64,000 bases of DNA from Salinimicrobium sp. TH3 (GTDB taxonomy: Bacteria > Bacteroidota > Bacteroidia > Flavobacteriales > Flavobacteriaceae). Location of the stretch: positions 124,001-188,000 of the forward strand of contig NZ_JAPONB010000001.1 of NCBI RefSeq assembly GCF_026676115.1, in the 5' to 3' direction. Positions 1 through 9,738 of this stretch are shown here, in pieces. Below the pieces are notes generated by a model, which did not search any database, was not told the origin of the DNA, and saw nothing but the letters and a program-made list of their open reading frames with translations. A program made the translations under genes and the position numbers. How positions within the stretch are numbered: position 1 is the stretch's first letter; every line of letters starts with the position of its first letter.

Positions 1-139
1 ACCCTTAGTCGTTGGATTACTAATGGATGCCGGAGTAAGCTTTGAATACCTCATGGCCGGAATTTTTGTCCTCATGGCCCTGATCATCATCAACTCACAA
101 CGGATCAAATCCTATCAGGATCAGGAAATACCTGCATAA
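1..139 (+). CDS. C-terminal end of a membrane transporter (5' partial)
   Basis: An open frame enters from the left edge (first full codon at base 2) and ends at TAA 137-139, giving 45 residues. It contains a glycine-rich stretch (GLLMDAG), a hydrophobic helix (LMAGIFVLMALIII) and a short charged tail (SYQDQEIPA). This is how the last transmembrane segment and cytosolic tail of an MFS-type or similar multi-pass transporter look. The family cannot be fixed from so little sequence, and the substrate is unknown. Confidence 0.6.
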   Translation, partial: PLVVGLLMDAGVSFEYLMAGIFVLMALIIINSQRIKSYQDQEIPA

Positions 140-545
140 TGCCTTATTCTCGATACAAATCTGTTCCTGCTATCGCAGTTCCAGATTCACTCGAATCGAC
201 GGCATTAATTTCGAATCTAATCTGTCCCGGCTACTCTATTTTGAGTCTTACCGGACGATCGGCCTATCGAAAATTTTGCGTAAAAATTGAAATGAGCGAG
301 CCGTAAAATTTTAGGCTGTTTGAGCCTTACGGATTATGAACTTATTAGTGAGCTTGTGGCGAGTTCCTAAAATTTAGGCTCCGAATGAAAATTTTAGCAA
401 CATTTTCGTAAGCCTAGATTTTTTGGTTCTTTTTCATCAATGGAAAAAGAACAGAACTCTCATTTTTACGAATTGCCCCATATTTACAGGATCTTGAATT
501 GACAGCAGAAGTCCTGTTTATTGCTAATTGATCATTGTTAATTGA
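140..545. other. Intergenic region with degenerate repeat, no gene seen
   Basis: I see no convincing gene in these 400 bases. The middle part has several inverted and direct copies of AAAATTTTAGGCT-like words (around 270-320, 365-400 and 405-425). The right end has a short AT-rich motif (ATTGATCATTGTTAATTG) that recurs before the GNAT gene near 31.88 kb. It looks like a decayed intergenic repeat cluster between convergent genes. Confidence 0.5.
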
Positions 546-746
546 TCAAGAAAGCGTGTCTTCGATCTTTTGAACCCTTCCTACTTCGCCTGTTTCCAAC
601 CGTACTTTTATTCCGTGGGGATGCATGGGAGATTTAGTAAGTATGTCGGCCACGTAACCATAGGTCAGCCTGCCCGTTCGTTGATCTTGCTTCTGAACTA
701 TGGCGACCCTGCTTCCGGCAGTAATATCCTTTCTTGTAGGTTTCAT
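546..746 (-). CDS. ywbE: YwbE family protein (DUF2196)
   Basis: This 66-residue protein carries the family hallmarks: a GSRVAIVQKQDQRTGRLTYG stretch, then ILTKSPMHPHGIKVRL and GRVQKI. It matches the length and motif order of B. subtilis YwbE-like proteins, whose function is unknown. I chose the ATG at 746 because the sequence from MKPTRKDI onward fits the family, whereas the 19 upstream in-frame residues are hydrophobic and unrelated. It stands alone, 100 bases downstream of the SDR-like gene on the same strand. Confidence 0.85.
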   Translation of the reverse strand: MKPTRKDITAGSRVAIVQKQDQRTGRLTYGYVADILTKSPMHPHGIKVRLETGEVGRVQKIEDTLS

Positions 747-846
747 GATTAGCAGTTTAAAGAAATAGAAAATTAACTCCAAGGCTAGCTCAGAGTTATG
801 CAATAACCCAAGTCTAACATCTCAAGTCTAAAATCTCACGTCTAAT

Positions 847-1497
847 TCATTCTCTGCTTAGTTCGATCATAGCAGATTTTATTGGTTCTTCGCCTTCAAT
901 AGCTTCAAAGGTCATATTTTGAACCAGGGGATCTGCCAGGGACATAATTAAAAGAAAAGCAACATCATCTCTTGGGATCTCTCCTGCGCCTTCGAGCTTG
1001 TGTGCAAGTTCTACTTTTCCGGTGCCCATATCATCAGAAAGTCTTCCTGCGCGTATTATGGTGTAGTTTAATCCGCTTTCCTCAAGATGTTTATCTGCTG
1101 CTGCTTTTGCTTTAAGGTAATGCTCCAGCTTTGGATGGCTGGAAGGTTCATCTGCTCCCATTGCGCTTAACATGATGAACTTTTTGACTTTAGCCTTTTT
1201 GGCTGCATCGATGATTTTAATAGCCCCTTTTTCATCTACTTCCGTAGTTTTTTCCTCTCCGGTATCTCCTCCCGAACCCGCAGCAAAGATCACTTTTTTG
1301 ACACCTTTCATGGCTCCGGAGAAATCCTCCTGCTCCAGGTCGGCAAGTACCCATTCGACTTCCATGTCCTCAAAAATGGTCTTTTGCTCTTCCTTTCTAA
1401 TCATGGCCACCGGCTCAAAACTTTGACTGTTGTTGAGGATCTCAATGATCCTTTTTCCTGTGCTTCCGGTTGCTCCTACTATTAATATCTTTTCCAT
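847..1497 (-). CDS. NAD(P)-binding, atypical SDR family protein
   Basis: The 216-residue protein starts with a Rossmann dinucleotide-binding motif, GATGSTG, at residues 8-14. It continues with the features of NmrA/YwnB-like atypical short-chain dehydrogenases: an acidic end to strand 2, VIFAAGSGG after strand 4, and a serine-rich FIMLSAMGADEP segment where the classical catalytic Ser-Tyr-Lys would lie. It is probably a soluble NADP-binding redox or sensor protein. The substrate cannot be told. The start is supported by the motif lying at the very N terminus. Confidence 0.85.
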   Translation of the reverse strand: MEKILIVGATGSTGKRIIEILNNSQSFEPVAMIRKEEQKTIFEDMEVEWVLADLEQEDFSGAMKGVKKVIFAAGSGGDTGEEKTTEVDEKGAIKIIDAAKKAKVKKFIMLSAMGADEPSSHPKLEHYLKAKAAADKHLEESGLNYTIIRAGRLSDDMGTGKVELAHKLEGAGEIPRDDVAFLLIMSLADPLVQNMTFEAIEGEEPIKSAMIELSRE

Positions 1498-1579
1498 GTT
1501 TTTTATTTTTTGCTAAAACAGCAAGTTAAGCATCAAAAAATCTAAATCCAACTTCATGTTTTTCATATAAAGAGCAGGT

Positions 1580-3403
1580 TTATTTAGGAAGTTCTCCGTT
1601 TTTCCGCATTTCGGTGACCTTGCGCTCCAGTTCCTGCTGGAATTCTTCCATTACCGGGCGAACCGTACTTTCGGGTAGATCGGCAATGCGTATGTACATA
1701 AGTCCGTCAACTGCGTCATTGAACATAGGATCCACGTTGAAGGCTACTACTTTGGCATTCTGCTTAATATACTTTTTTATAAGCACAGGAAGGCGCATGC
1801 TTCCCGGTTCTACCTCGTCAATGATCTTGTCAAATTTATTGAGATCGGCTTTGGTCTCATCAAAAATTAGATCCTTATCCTGGTCCTTAAGTTTTACTTT
1901 GAATTCTTTTTTAGGCCTTATGTATTGAGCTACATATGGGTCATAATAATTTGACCTCATGAACTCTATCATTAAAGACTTTGAAAAGTTGGAGAACTTG
2001 TTGCTAATACTTACCCCTCCTATAAGGTATTTGTGCTTCGGAAATCTTAAGGTGCAGTGTACTATCCCTTTCCAAAGTAAAAACAGTGGCATGGGACGCT
2101 GCTGGTATTCCTTAATAATGAAGGCCCGGCCCATTTCAATAGATTCGCTCATCATTTTATGCAGCTCTGGCTCAAACCTGAAGAGATCCTGCAGGTAAAA
2201 TCCATTGATTCCATATTTTTCAAAGATCTCGGCGCCCATCCCCATTCGATATGCTCCCGCAATTTTTTTGGCTTCATTGTCCCAGAGGAACATGTGATAG
2301 TAATAATCATCAAACTTATCAAGGTCGGTAGACATATTGGTGCCTTCTCCTATTGCCCTGAAGGTGATTTCCCGCAGCCGCCCAATTTCCTTGAGCACAT
2401 TGGGAATGATCTCTTTTTTGGCAAGAAAGACTTCATAGTTTTTACTTTCCAGTAGTCTTTTATCCAGTTTGCGGCAGAGTTCCACTTCGGCCAACATAAG
2501 ATCGGAATGTGTTTCTTCTACAATTTTTTTCGGAGGTTTCGGGATCTTAAAATTCTTTGGAATTCCTTTCAAAAATGGCTTTTTTTCAAAGGCATTGGCA
2601 AGCATGTAAGTTTTTCGGCGTAAGAAAGCCGTTAAAGACTCTACGGTTGTGATCTCCTCCAGGTCCTTGGGTTGGATAGGATTTCCAATGCGCACTTTGA
2701 TCTTGCGTCTTTTTTGTGAAAGCATCTCGCTGGGCAGCTTTGCAGTTCTAAGGACATCACTTACCGAAGCCAGTTTATAGAAGAAAGTGCTGTTCTTGGC
2801 ATGAAAGTAAACCGGGATCACAGGGACTTTAGCCTTCTGGATTAGCTTCATGGCCGCAGGATCCCACGGCCGGTCCACGATCCTTCGTTCATCACGGTAT
2901 GTGGAAACTTCTCCCGCCGGGAAAATTCCCAAAGGTTTCCCCTCCTGTAAATGGGTTATGGCTTCTTTTATGCCTTTTGTGCTGGATTGTGCCTCCTTGT
3001 GATCTTCAAAAGGATTGACAGGCATGATGAAAGGTTGTATCGGCTCAATACGCTGAAGCAGGAAATTGGCGATCACTTTGAAATCCTCCCGCTGTGAAAG
3101 CAAAAGCTTGAGCAAAATCATCCCGTCAATCCCTCCCAGGGGATGGTTTGAAATAGTAATAAAAGGTCCTGACTTTGGGATTCGCTTTAAGTCATCTTCA
3201 GGAATTTCGAAATCTATTTCAAAACCTTTCAGAATTGAATCGATAAATTGAGGGGCAGTCATATGCTTTCGCTTATCATACTCCTTATTGATCACCGAAA
3301 GTTGTGTGGTTTTAAGGACTATCCACCCTATAGAAGTTCCTATAATTCCGAATTTGTCCAAATTCATGACTTTGGCAACTTCTTTTGCACTTACAATTCC
3401 CAT
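1580..3403 (-). CDS. olsF: Bifunctional acyltransferase, OlsF type (PlsC-like + GNAT-like)
   Basis: The 607-residue protein joins two acyltransferases. The N-terminal half (about residues 75-290) is PlsC/LPLAT-like, with the acceptor motif NHPLGGID at 86-93, FPAGEVS at 161-167 and VPVIPVYF near 195. The C-terminal half (about 310-530) resembles the OlsB/hemolysin GNAT-type N-acyltransferase. This order is that of OlsF, which makes ornithine lipids by N- and then O-acylation in Serratia and Flavobacterium; related proteins make glycine lipids in Bacteroidota. It probably acts at the inner face of the cytoplasmic membrane. The head group (ornithine or glycine) cannot be told from sequence. It lies 20 bases downstream of the aspartate kinase on the same strand and may be co-transcribed. 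Confidence 0.8.
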   Translation of the reverse strand: MGIVSAKEVAKVMNLDKFGIIGTSIGWIVLKTTQLSVINKEYDKRKHMTAPQFIDSILKGFEIDFEIPEDDLKRIPKSGPFITISNHPLGGIDGMILLKLLLSQREDFKVIANFLLQRIEPIQPFIMPVNPFEDHKEAQSSTKGIKEAITHLQEGKPLGIFPAGEVSTYRDERRIVDRPWDPAAMKLIQKAKVPVIPVYFHAKNSTFFYKLASVSDVLRTAKLPSEMLSQKRRKIKVRIGNPIQPKDLEEITTVESLTAFLRRKTYMLANAFEKKPFLKGIPKNFKIPKPPKKIVEETHSDLMLAEVELCRKLDKRLLESKNYEVFLAKKEIIPNVLKEIGRLREITFRAIGEGTNMSTDLDKFDDYYYHMFLWDNEAKKIAGAYRMGMGAEIFEKYGINGFYLQDLFRFEPELHKMMSESIEMGRAFIIKEYQQRPMPLFLLWKGIVHCTLRFPKHKYLIGGVSISNKFSNFSKSLMIEFMRSNYYDPYVAQYIRPKKEFKVKLKDQDKDLIFDETKADLNKFDKIIDEVEPGSMRLPVLIKKYIKQNAKVVAFNVDPMFNDAVDGLMYIRIADLPESTVRPVMEEFQQELERKVTEMRKNGELPK

Positions 3404-3422
3404 TGAGATTATTTTTTAAGTC

Positions 3423-4673
3423 TTAAGGTATGGCTACTAATTGCACGGTTTCCCGGGTAGTTTGTTTGAGCAGGATCTTCTTGTCCTTTTCCAGTGCCTC
3501 TACAGCTTTTTCATCAAAATGCCTTATCGTGTAAAGAGAAACGCCTGTGTTATAACTCACTCTAAAAGTCGCCTTTAAATGGTTGATCAACTTTTCCAGG
3601 TTATTAAATTTATTGTCAATACATACGGAAAAGCTAATGGCTGAATTTTGAATAAGGTCCACTTTTATCTGGTATTTATGAAATAAATTGAAGATTTCAC
3701 TAATATTTTTTTCCAGGATAAAGGAAAAGTCCAGTGAAGATAAAGAGATTAAAACCTGGTCTTTTTTGACAATAAAGCACGGGATCTTTGGAAGAATGGG
3801 TTGCCCCTTTCTTACTGCCGTTCCCGGGTTCACAGGATTCAAAAATGATTTCACATACAACGGGATTTCCTTTCGCTGCAATGGCTGTAGCGTCTTTGGA
3901 TGGATCACCGAAGCCCCGTAGAAAGCGAGTTCTATGGCTTCTTCATAGGAGATTTGCTCCAGCAGGTGTGGGTTTTCAAATGCTCTTGGATCTGCATTCA
4001 ACACTCCCGGGACATCTTTCCATATGGTTACGCTTTCGGCATTAAGGCAATAGGCGAAAATTCCGGCGGTGTAATCACTTCCTTCCCGTCCCAAAGTAGT
4101 GGAAAAGTTATTAGGGTCACCACCAATAAATCCCTGGGTAATCGTGAGGTTTTTTGGATTAACCTTTAATTTAATTTGTGCCTGGGTCTCCTCCCATTGC
4201 ACCTGTGCATCACGGTAAGTACTATCTGTCCGAATGCAGTTTCTCGCGTCAAGCAGGTCATTTTTGATTCCGCGGGAAGAAAAATAAGTGCTAACAATAT
4301 TGGTTGATAATAACTCTCCATAGATCACAACCTGATCGTATACAAAGTCGTAATTGGTCGAGCGGTTATGATTAAGGAAATTCTCCAGTTCCTTAAATAT
4401 ATCGCGCACTTGAGCAAAAGCAGAATGATCTTTATTTTCGAAAAGTCCTAAAAGGATCTCCCTGTGAAGCTCTTTTACCGGCTGAAGAGCATCATTAAAA
4501 TGCCCCTTTTGAAGATAGTCTTTAACGACCTCCTCCAGGGCATTTGTGGTCTTTCCCATGGCCGAAATAACGATAAGCTTTTCATTAATTCCTTCTCCCT
4601 CCAAAACCTTGAGTACGTTCTTTACTCCGCCGGCATCTCTTACAGATGCGCCTCCAAATTTGAATACCTTCAT
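3423..4673 (-). CDS. Aspartate kinase
   Basis: The 416-residue protein begins with the aspartokinase phosphate-binding motif KFGGAS at residues 5-10. It has TQGFIGGDPNNFSTTLGREGSDYTA-type substrate and ATP motifs near 180-205 and a C-terminal regulatory (ACT-like) region. It phosphorylates aspartate at the start of lysine, threonine and methionine synthesis. There is no fused homoserine dehydrogenase, so it is the monofunctional form. Its start codon overlaps the stop of the upstream GNAT gene by four bases (ATGA), which implies translational coupling. Confidence 0.9.
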   Translation of the reverse strand: MKVFKFGGASVRDAGGVKNVLKVLEGEGINEKLIVISAMGKTTNALEEVVKDYLQKGHFNDALQPVKELHREILLGLFENKDHSAFAQVRDIFKELENFLNHNRSTNYDFVYDQVVIYGELLSTNIVSTYFSSRGIKNDLLDARNCIRTDSTYRDAQVQWEETQAQIKLKVNPKNLTITQGFIGGDPNNFSTTLGREGSDYTAGIFAYCLNAESVTIWKDVPGVLNADPRAFENPHLLEQISYEEAIELAFYGASVIHPKTLQPLQRKEIPLYVKSFLNPVNPGTAVRKGQPILPKIPCFIVKKDQVLISLSSLDFSFILEKNISEIFNLFHKYQIKVDLIQNSAISFSVCIDNKFNNLEKLINHLKATFRVSYNTGVSLYTIRHFDEKAVEALEKDKKILLKQTTRETVQLVAIP

Positions 4674-5152
4674 CTGCCAGTTTCTACGTAGTTGGTGATT
4701 CCGTTCTCATCCATCTGCACTGTGTACCAACCCTCAAGAATATTAGCTCCGCTGCGTTTGTAAAAGTCAATGGCATGTGTATTCCAGTCCAGCACCACCC
4801 ATTCCACACGTTTTAGTCCCTGTTCCCGGGCATATTCAATTACCTTTCGATATAATAGGTTTCCAAGTCCGGTACCTCGTTTCTCTTCTCTTACAATAAG
4901 ATCCTCGAGATGCAGCGTGCGACCTTTCCAGGTTGAAAAGCGATAGTATACAAGAGCCATACCTTCGATCTTTCCGTTTACTTCAGCCACAAAAACATGA
5001 AAAAGCGGATGCTCTCCAAAACCTTCCTTTTCTAAAGTCCCGACAGTGGTAATTACTGCATCGGGTTCTTTTTCAAAGGCGGCCAGTTCTTTAATTAATT
5101 CCAGCACTGCCGGCATGTCTTCCTTTCTTGCATCTCGAATTATCTTATCCAT
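4670..5152 (-). CDS. GNAT N-acetyltransferase, diamine/spermidine acetyltransferase-like
   Basis: This 160-residue single-domain GNAT has the acetyl-CoA loop (EEKRGTGLGNLLY) near residue 90, preceded by strand LHLEDLIV. A late DWNTHAIDFYKRSGA segment is typical of the SAT1-like (spermidine/diamine or thialysine acetyltransferase) branch. The acceptor is not certain; family members modify small amines. It is coupled by a 4-base overlap to the aspartate kinase gene, so a lysine-like or diamine substrate is possible but this is only inference. Confidence 0.85.
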   Translation of the reverse strand: MDKIIRDARKEDMPAVLELIKELAAFEKEPDAVITTVGTLEKEGFGEHPLFHVFVAEVNGKIEGMALVYYRFSTWKGRTLHLEDLIVREEKRGTGLGNLLYRKVIEYAREQGLKRVEWVVLDWNTHAIDFYKRSGANILEGWYTVQMDENGITNYVETGR

Positions 5153-5269
5153 AGCTTTTGTTTAAGGACAAAAATAGAGATTTGATTTTAAGATTAAATT
5201 ACGAAAACGTTATAGTCGCTTAAAATATTTTGGTTTAGTTTTGTCCGGTAAAGCATATTTACTACTTCC

Positions 5270-6280
5270 ATGATCAAGAAAAATCAAACATTAGGCGAGT
5301 TTATTATTGAAAATCAGGCCGAATTCGCTTACTCCTCAGGAGAACTTTCCAGATTAATCAATTCCATAAGGCTTGCCGCCAAAGTGGTAAATCATGAGGT
5401 TAACAAAGCCGGGCTAGTAGATATTACAGGGGCAGCAGGAGAAACCAACGTACAGGGCGAAGATCAACAAAAGCTGGATGTATATGCTAACGAAAAGTTT
5501 ATCCAAACCCTTACAAACCGGGAGATTGTGTGCGGGATCGCTTCCGAAGAGAATGACGATTTCATAACCATTGCCGGTTCGAATAATGACCATAAAAATA
5601 AGTATGTTGTTTTAATGGACCCGTTGGATGGTAGTTCTAACATTGACGTTAATGTTTCTGTAGGTACCATTTTCTCAATATATAGAAGGGTTAGTCCTGT
5701 TGGAACCCCTGTTCAGCTGGAGGATTTTCTACAGCCCGGGAATAAACAGGTCGCCGCAGGTTATGTTGTTTATGGAACTTCCACGATGCTTGTATATACT
5801 ACCGGGCACGGAGTAAATGGTTTTACCCTTAACCCTGCGTTGGGATCATGGTATCTGTCTCATCCTAATATGAAGTTCCCCGAAAAAGGATGTATTTACT
5901 CTGTTAATGAAGGAAATTACGTGCATTTTCCACTGGGAGTGAAAAAATATATAAAGTACTGCCAGGAAGAAAAGGAAGACAGGCCTTATACTTCGAGGTA
6001 TATTGGATCTCTCGTTTCCGACTTTCACAGGAATATGATCAAAGGTGGTATCTATTTTTATCCAACCACCTCCAGTGCCCCGAATGGAAAGTTGAGGTTG
6101 CTTTACGAATGTAACCCTATGGCCTTTATTGCCGAACAGGCGGGTGGGAAAGCCAGTAACGGCTTTGACAGAATTCTTGATATTGATCCTACCGAGTTGC
6201 ACCAACGTGTGCCCTTCTTCTGCGGAAACAGGGAAATGGTGGAGAAAGCCGAAGAATTCATGGCTAAAAACCCCGAATAA
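5270..6280 (+). CDS. fbp: Class 1 fructose-1,6-bisphosphatase
   Basis: The 336-residue protein is full length for class I FBPase. It shows the metal-binding motif D-P-L-D-G-S at 117-122, SEEND near 92, the substrate-binding region with [16 protein letters not shown], and [21 protein letters not shown]. It removes the 1-phosphate of fructose 1,6-bisphosphate in gluconeogenesis in the cytosol. It stands alone between genes on the opposite strand. A TAGTTTTG box at 5236-5243 fits the Bacteroidota -7 consensus TAnnTTTG, but I could not place a matching -33 box. Confidence 0.95.
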   Translation: MIKKNQTLGEFIIENQAEFAYSSGELSRLINSIRLAAKVVNHEVNKAGLVDITGAAGETNVQGEDQQKLDVYANEKFIQTLTNREIVCGIASEENDDFITIAGSNNDHKNKYVVLMDPLDGSSNIDVNVSVGTIFSIYRRVSPVGTPVQLEDFLQPGNKQVAAGYVVYGTSTMLVYTTGHGVNGFTLNPALGSWYLSHPNMKFPEKGCIYSVNEGNYVHFPLGVKKYIKYCQEEKEDRPYTSRYIGSLVSDFHRNMIKGGIYFYPTTSSAPNGKLRLLYECNPMAFIAEQAGGKASNGFDRILDIDPTELHQRVPFFCGNREMVEKAEEFMAKNPE

Positions 6281-6310
6281 CTTCAGCTTCTAAAAAGGCA
6301 TTTTATGAAC

Positions 6311-6736
6311 CTATTTATTCTTGTATAACAAGTAGCGGTAGTCATCAAAACTCATCCCGCTAAAGATTTCCATGGAACGTTTAATGATCCCTTCAGAAAC
6401 CTGGGGCGAGAAGCCCATACCTATTGCGTATTTGCGCAGCAATTCTACCTCTTCCTCATCTATGTCATGGTCTGAATAAATGATCCTGAAAAGATCATAA
6501 AGTCTCTCAAGCCGTCCTTCCATTGAATTATTAGGGTGAATTGGAAATGCATTTGGATTTTTAAGCACCTTAGTATACTCGTCTTCCTGAATATCGAGCT
6601 TCATCGCGAATCTCTTTAACTGGGCTTCTTCCCGGTCATTAATAGGTCCGTCTGCAGCGGCAAGATTTACAATTGAAGCAAAATGCCCTAAATTTCTAAG
6701 GTGTTCCCCGGTTCCAAATAGGTCTGAAAATGACAT
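6311..6736 (-). CDS. TerB-like protein
   Basis: The 141-residue all-helical protein resembles the TerB/DjlA N-terminal fold: HFASIVNLAAADGPINDREEA followed later by YSDHDIDEEEVELLRKYAIGMG. The two acidic DGxIxxxE and DxxIDEEE segments are the usual metal-binding motifs of the family. It has no signal peptide or J domain. TerB-like proteins are linked to stress and membrane-associated complexes, but no ter operon is present here, so its role is unknown. Confidence 0.75.
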   Translation of the reverse strand: MSFSDLFGTGEHLRNLGHFASIVNLAAADGPINDREEAQLKRFAMKLDIQEDEYTKVLKNPNAFPIHPNNSMEGRLERLYDLFRIIYSDHDIDEEEVELLRKYAIGMGFSPQVSEGIIKRSMEIFSGMSFDDYRYLLYKNK

Positions 6737-6786
6737 AGTCTAGTATTTTTTACTCAAATATAATAAAATAAGGGTATTTAATGATT

Positions 6787-6893
6787 GTGCTTTGGGGGTT
6801 TCCCCCACTTTAAAAGCGGGGGCCGCGCTTTCCGCTCATAGTCCCTCGCCTTTACAGGCTTCGGGAGCTTTCCGCTGCAATCGCTAACCCATC
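6787..6893. repeat. Palindrome-containing intergenic repeat
   Basis: A short GC-rich block contains the hairpin CCCCCAC...GCGGGGG, followed by two alternating words, GCTTTCCGCT and TTCGGGAGCTTTCCGCTGC. It is unlike the AT-rich sequence on both sides. It resembles the intergenic repeat fragments that are common in flavobacterial genomes. No coding role is seen. Confidence 0.45.
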
Positions 6894-6966
6894 AAAAAGA
6901 GCCTGGCAGTTTTAATTTTTTCCTAATGCCACAGCTGCCCTGTAGAAATATTCCTAACTTGAAATT

Positions 6967-8004
6967 ATGCCGCTTAAAAAACAGAAAAAAACCCTGCTTT
7001 GTTTTAATGAAAAAGGGATCTTCTGCGAACCTGCAGGAGTATATCTCGATCCATGGAAGCCGGTCGATAAAGCCATTATCACTCACGGTCATGCAGATCA
7101 TTCCCGCTGGGGACACAAGAAGTATATTACTCACCACACCAATGTTCCAATTATTAAACACAGGCTGGGAGATATTGAAGTTTCAGGCAAGGAGTATGGG
7201 GAAACCTTTACGATCAATAATGTGAAATTCTCATTACATCCTGCAGGACATATCATTGGTTCATCCCAGGTGAGAGTTGAGCACAAGGGGGAGGTGTGGG
7301 TGTTTAGCGGAGATTATAAGACCGAAGATGATGGTTTGGCTGTGCCTTACGAACCTGTGAAATGCGATGCTTTTATTACGGAATGTACTTTTGGATTACC
7401 GGCCTTCAAATGGCTCCCGCAGGAGCAGGTGATGAACGATATCAACAGCTGGTGGCAACAGAATCAGTCTGAAGGTAAGACTTCTATTCTTTTTGGCTAT
7501 TCCCTCGGAAAAGCCCAACGGCTACTGAAATTTTTAGATCCGTCTATAGGCAAGATCTTCACCCACGGAGCGATTGAAAACATGACCGAGGTAGTCCGGT
7601 CTTTTGCTGAACTTCCGGAAACCACCCGCATTACCAGGGAAACAAAGAAAGAAGAAATCAGAGGCGGAATGGTGCTGGCACCCCCCAGCGCCCATGGCAG
7701 TACCTGGATCAGGAAAATGGTACCCTTCGAAACAGGAATGGCCAGCGGCTGGATGGCTTTTCGCGGAGCCCGCCGCCGCAGAGCCGTCGACCGCGGATTT
7801 GTACTTTCAGATCATTGCGACTGGCAGGGACTGTTGTCGTCCATAAAAGCTACAGGTTGCGAGCGGGTGATCTGCACACACGGTTATTCAGAAATATTTT
7901 GCCGCTTCCTGAACGAACAAGGTTACGACGGCCGTACCGCCGAAACCCAATACCAAGGAGAGCTAGCAGAGATGAACTCAAAATCAGAGGACAATGATCA
8001 ATGA
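6967..8004 (+). CDS. Ligase-associated DNA exonuclease (metallo-beta-lactamase fold)
   Basis: The 345-residue protein has the MBL metal-binding motif H-G-H-A-D-H at residues 40-45, HPAGHIIGSSQ near 95, FSGDYK near 115, TECTFGLP near 138 and a late SDHCDWQGLL segment. These are features of beta-CASP-like nucleases in the ligase-associated family (TIGR04122 type). It lies directly upstream of an ATP-dependent ligase, an Lhr-like helicase and PdeM, the usual partners. By family knowledge it processes DNA ends during repair, and the locus is thought to serve a DNA damage response. The ATG at 6967 suits the family N terminus. Confidence 0.9.
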   Translation: MPLKKQKKTLLCFNEKGIFCEPAGVYLDPWKPVDKAIITHGHADHSRWGHKKYITHHTNVPIIKHRLGDIEVSGKEYGETFTINNVKFSLHPAGHIIGSSQVRVEHKGEVWVFSGDYKTEDDGLAVPYEPVKCDAFITECTFGLPAFKWLPQEQVMNDINSWWQQNQSEGKTSILFGYSLGKAQRLLKFLDPSIGKIFTHGAIENMTEVVRSFAELPETTRITRETKKEEIRGGMVLAPPSAHGSTWIRKMVPFETGMASGWMAFRGARRRRAVDRGFVLSDHCDWQGLLSSIKATGCERVICTHGYSEIFCRFLNEQGYDGRTAETQYQGELAEMNSKSEDNDQ

Positions 8005-8135
8005 ACAAATAGCAATTAACAGTGATAAATAGTCGGTGTTCAGTGGCCAGAAAAAGTAACAATAATCAATAATCAATAATCAATATTCAATATCCCAAAT
8101 AACCAATCACTAATCCCTAATCACCAAGAACCAGC

Positions 8136-9722
8136 GTGAACGAATTCGCAGCACTTATAAGGGAACTTGACAGCACCAACAAAACCACGGTGAAGGTGGC
8201 GGCATTGACGCGCTATTTTCAACGGGTGCCCAATAAGGATAAAGTGTGGGCAATTGCAATCCTCTCGCACCGTCGTCCCCCAAGGCCGGTCAATACTACC
8301 CTGTTACGACAATTTGCAGCGGAACTTGCAAATATTCCCCTCTGGTTATTTGAGGAATCCTACCACATAGTTGGAGATCTCGCAGAAACTATTGCGCTGG
8401 TGATTCCCCCGGCAGAAGAATCCAGTGAGAAAAGCCTTAGCCAGTACCTGGAGGAAATGATCGACCTTAAAGCAGCTACCGAAGCCGAAAAGAAAGAATA
8501 TCTTCATGAAAATTGGGCTGCTCTAAATTATTATGAACGCTTTGTTTTTACCAAGCTTATAACTGGTAGTTTCAGGATAGGAGTGAGTCAGAAGCTAATG
8601 ACCCGCGCGCTTTCAAAAGCAACTGATATTGATGAGGATGTGTTGGCCTACAAGCTCATGGGCGACTGGGGCCCGCAAAAAATCACCTTCCAAAAACTCA
8701 TTTTAGAAGAGAATGAAGAAGATTTCCTTTCCAAACCTTATCCCTTCTACCTGGCCTATGCTATTGAGGTGGAACCGCGGGAGCTGGGAGATCCTTCAGA
8801 ATGGTCGGCCGAACATAAGTGGGATGGGATAAGATCCCAGGTGGTGATCCGGAATCGGGAGATCTTCGTGTGGAGCCGTGGCGAGGAACTGGTGACCGAT
8901 AAATACCCGGAGTTTTCGTCATTTTTAGAAGTTATTCCGGATGGAACTGTAATAGACGGGGAGATCCTCCCCTTTCCCGATGGGGAAATTGGAACTTTCA
9001 ATGACCTGCAAACCCGAATCGGCCGGAAAACAGTTTCCAAAGCTTTACTCAATAAAACACCCGTGATCCTGAAAGCTTATGACCTGCTGGAGTGGGAGGG
9101 AAAGGACATAAGAACATTACCTTATTCAAAACGTCGTAAAATACTCGAGGATTTGCATGACGAGGTAGATACTGAAGAATTGCCTTTTCACCTTTCCCAA
9201 ACTATTTCATTTACTGATTGGGAGGAGGCTGTTGCTGAACGGGAACGGGCGAGGGAGGTCAGGAGTGAAGGTTTGATGCTTAAACGTTGGGATTCGCCAT
9301 ACCTGGTGGGTAGAAAAAAGGGCGATTGGTGGAAATGGAAAGTAGAACCGCTTACAGTAGATGCTGTGCTCACGTATGCCATGCGCGGCCACGGCAGGCG
9401 CTCCAATCTTTTTACAGATTACACCTTTGCACTGTGGCAGGATGATGAGCTTGTTACTTTTGCAAAAGCATATTCCGGACTCACCGATGCGGAATTCCGG
9501 CAGGTAGATGCGTGGATCAAGAGGAACACCTTGGAGCGCTTTGGACCCGTACGGTCAGTAAAACCGGAATTGGTATTTGAGATCGCTTTTGAAGGCATAG
9601 CCGAATCGAAAAGACACAAAAGCGGCGTAGCCACCCGGTTCCCCCGAATCCTAAGATGGAGACAGGACAAGAAAATAGAAGAAGCAAATACAATAGAAGA
9701 ATTGAAGCAGTTGATCCATTAG
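8136..9722 (+). CDS. ATP-dependent DNA ligase (ligase-associated repair cluster)
   Basis: The 528-residue protein has an N-terminal helical DNA-binding domain (1-200). The adenylation domain carries the nucleotidyl lysine at K228 (EHKWDGIR), DGEIL near 273, and the EGLMLKRWDSPY and WWKWK motifs. A C-terminal OB domain ends in FEGIAESKRHKSGVATRFPRI. This is a bacterial LigB/LigC-like ATP ligase, additional to the replicative NAD ligase expected elsewhere. The start is a GTG at 8136. The 130 bases upstream are AT-rich and hold tandem CAATAAT words at about 8060-8090, so a separate promoter is possible. Confidence 0.93.
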   Translation: MNEFAALIRELDSTNKTTVKVAALTRYFQRVPNKDKVWAIAILSHRRPPRPVNTTLLRQFAAELANIPLWLFEESYHIVGDLAETIALVIPPAEESSEKSLSQYLEEMIDLKAATEAEKKEYLHENWAALNYYERFVFTKLITGSFRIGVSQKLMTRALSKATDIDEDVLAYKLMGDWGPQKITFQKLILEENEEDFLSKPYPFYLAYAIEVEPRELGDPSEWSAEHKWDGIRSQVVIRNREIFVWSRGEELVTDKYPEFSSFLEVIPDGTVIDGEILPFPDGEIGTFNDLQTRIGRKTVSKALLNKTPVILKAYDLLEWEGKDIRTLPYSKRRKILEDLHDEVDTEELPFHLSQTISFTDWEEAVAERERAREVRSEGLMLKRWDSPYLVGRKKGDWWKWKVEPLTVDAVLTYAMRGHGRRSNLFTDYTFALWQDDELVTFAKAYSGLTDAEFRQVDAWIKRNTLERFGPVRSVKPELVFEIAFEGIAESKRHKSGVATRFPRILRWRQDKKIEEANTIEELKQLIH

Positions 9723-9738
9723 TAAATTGAGGTGCGAC

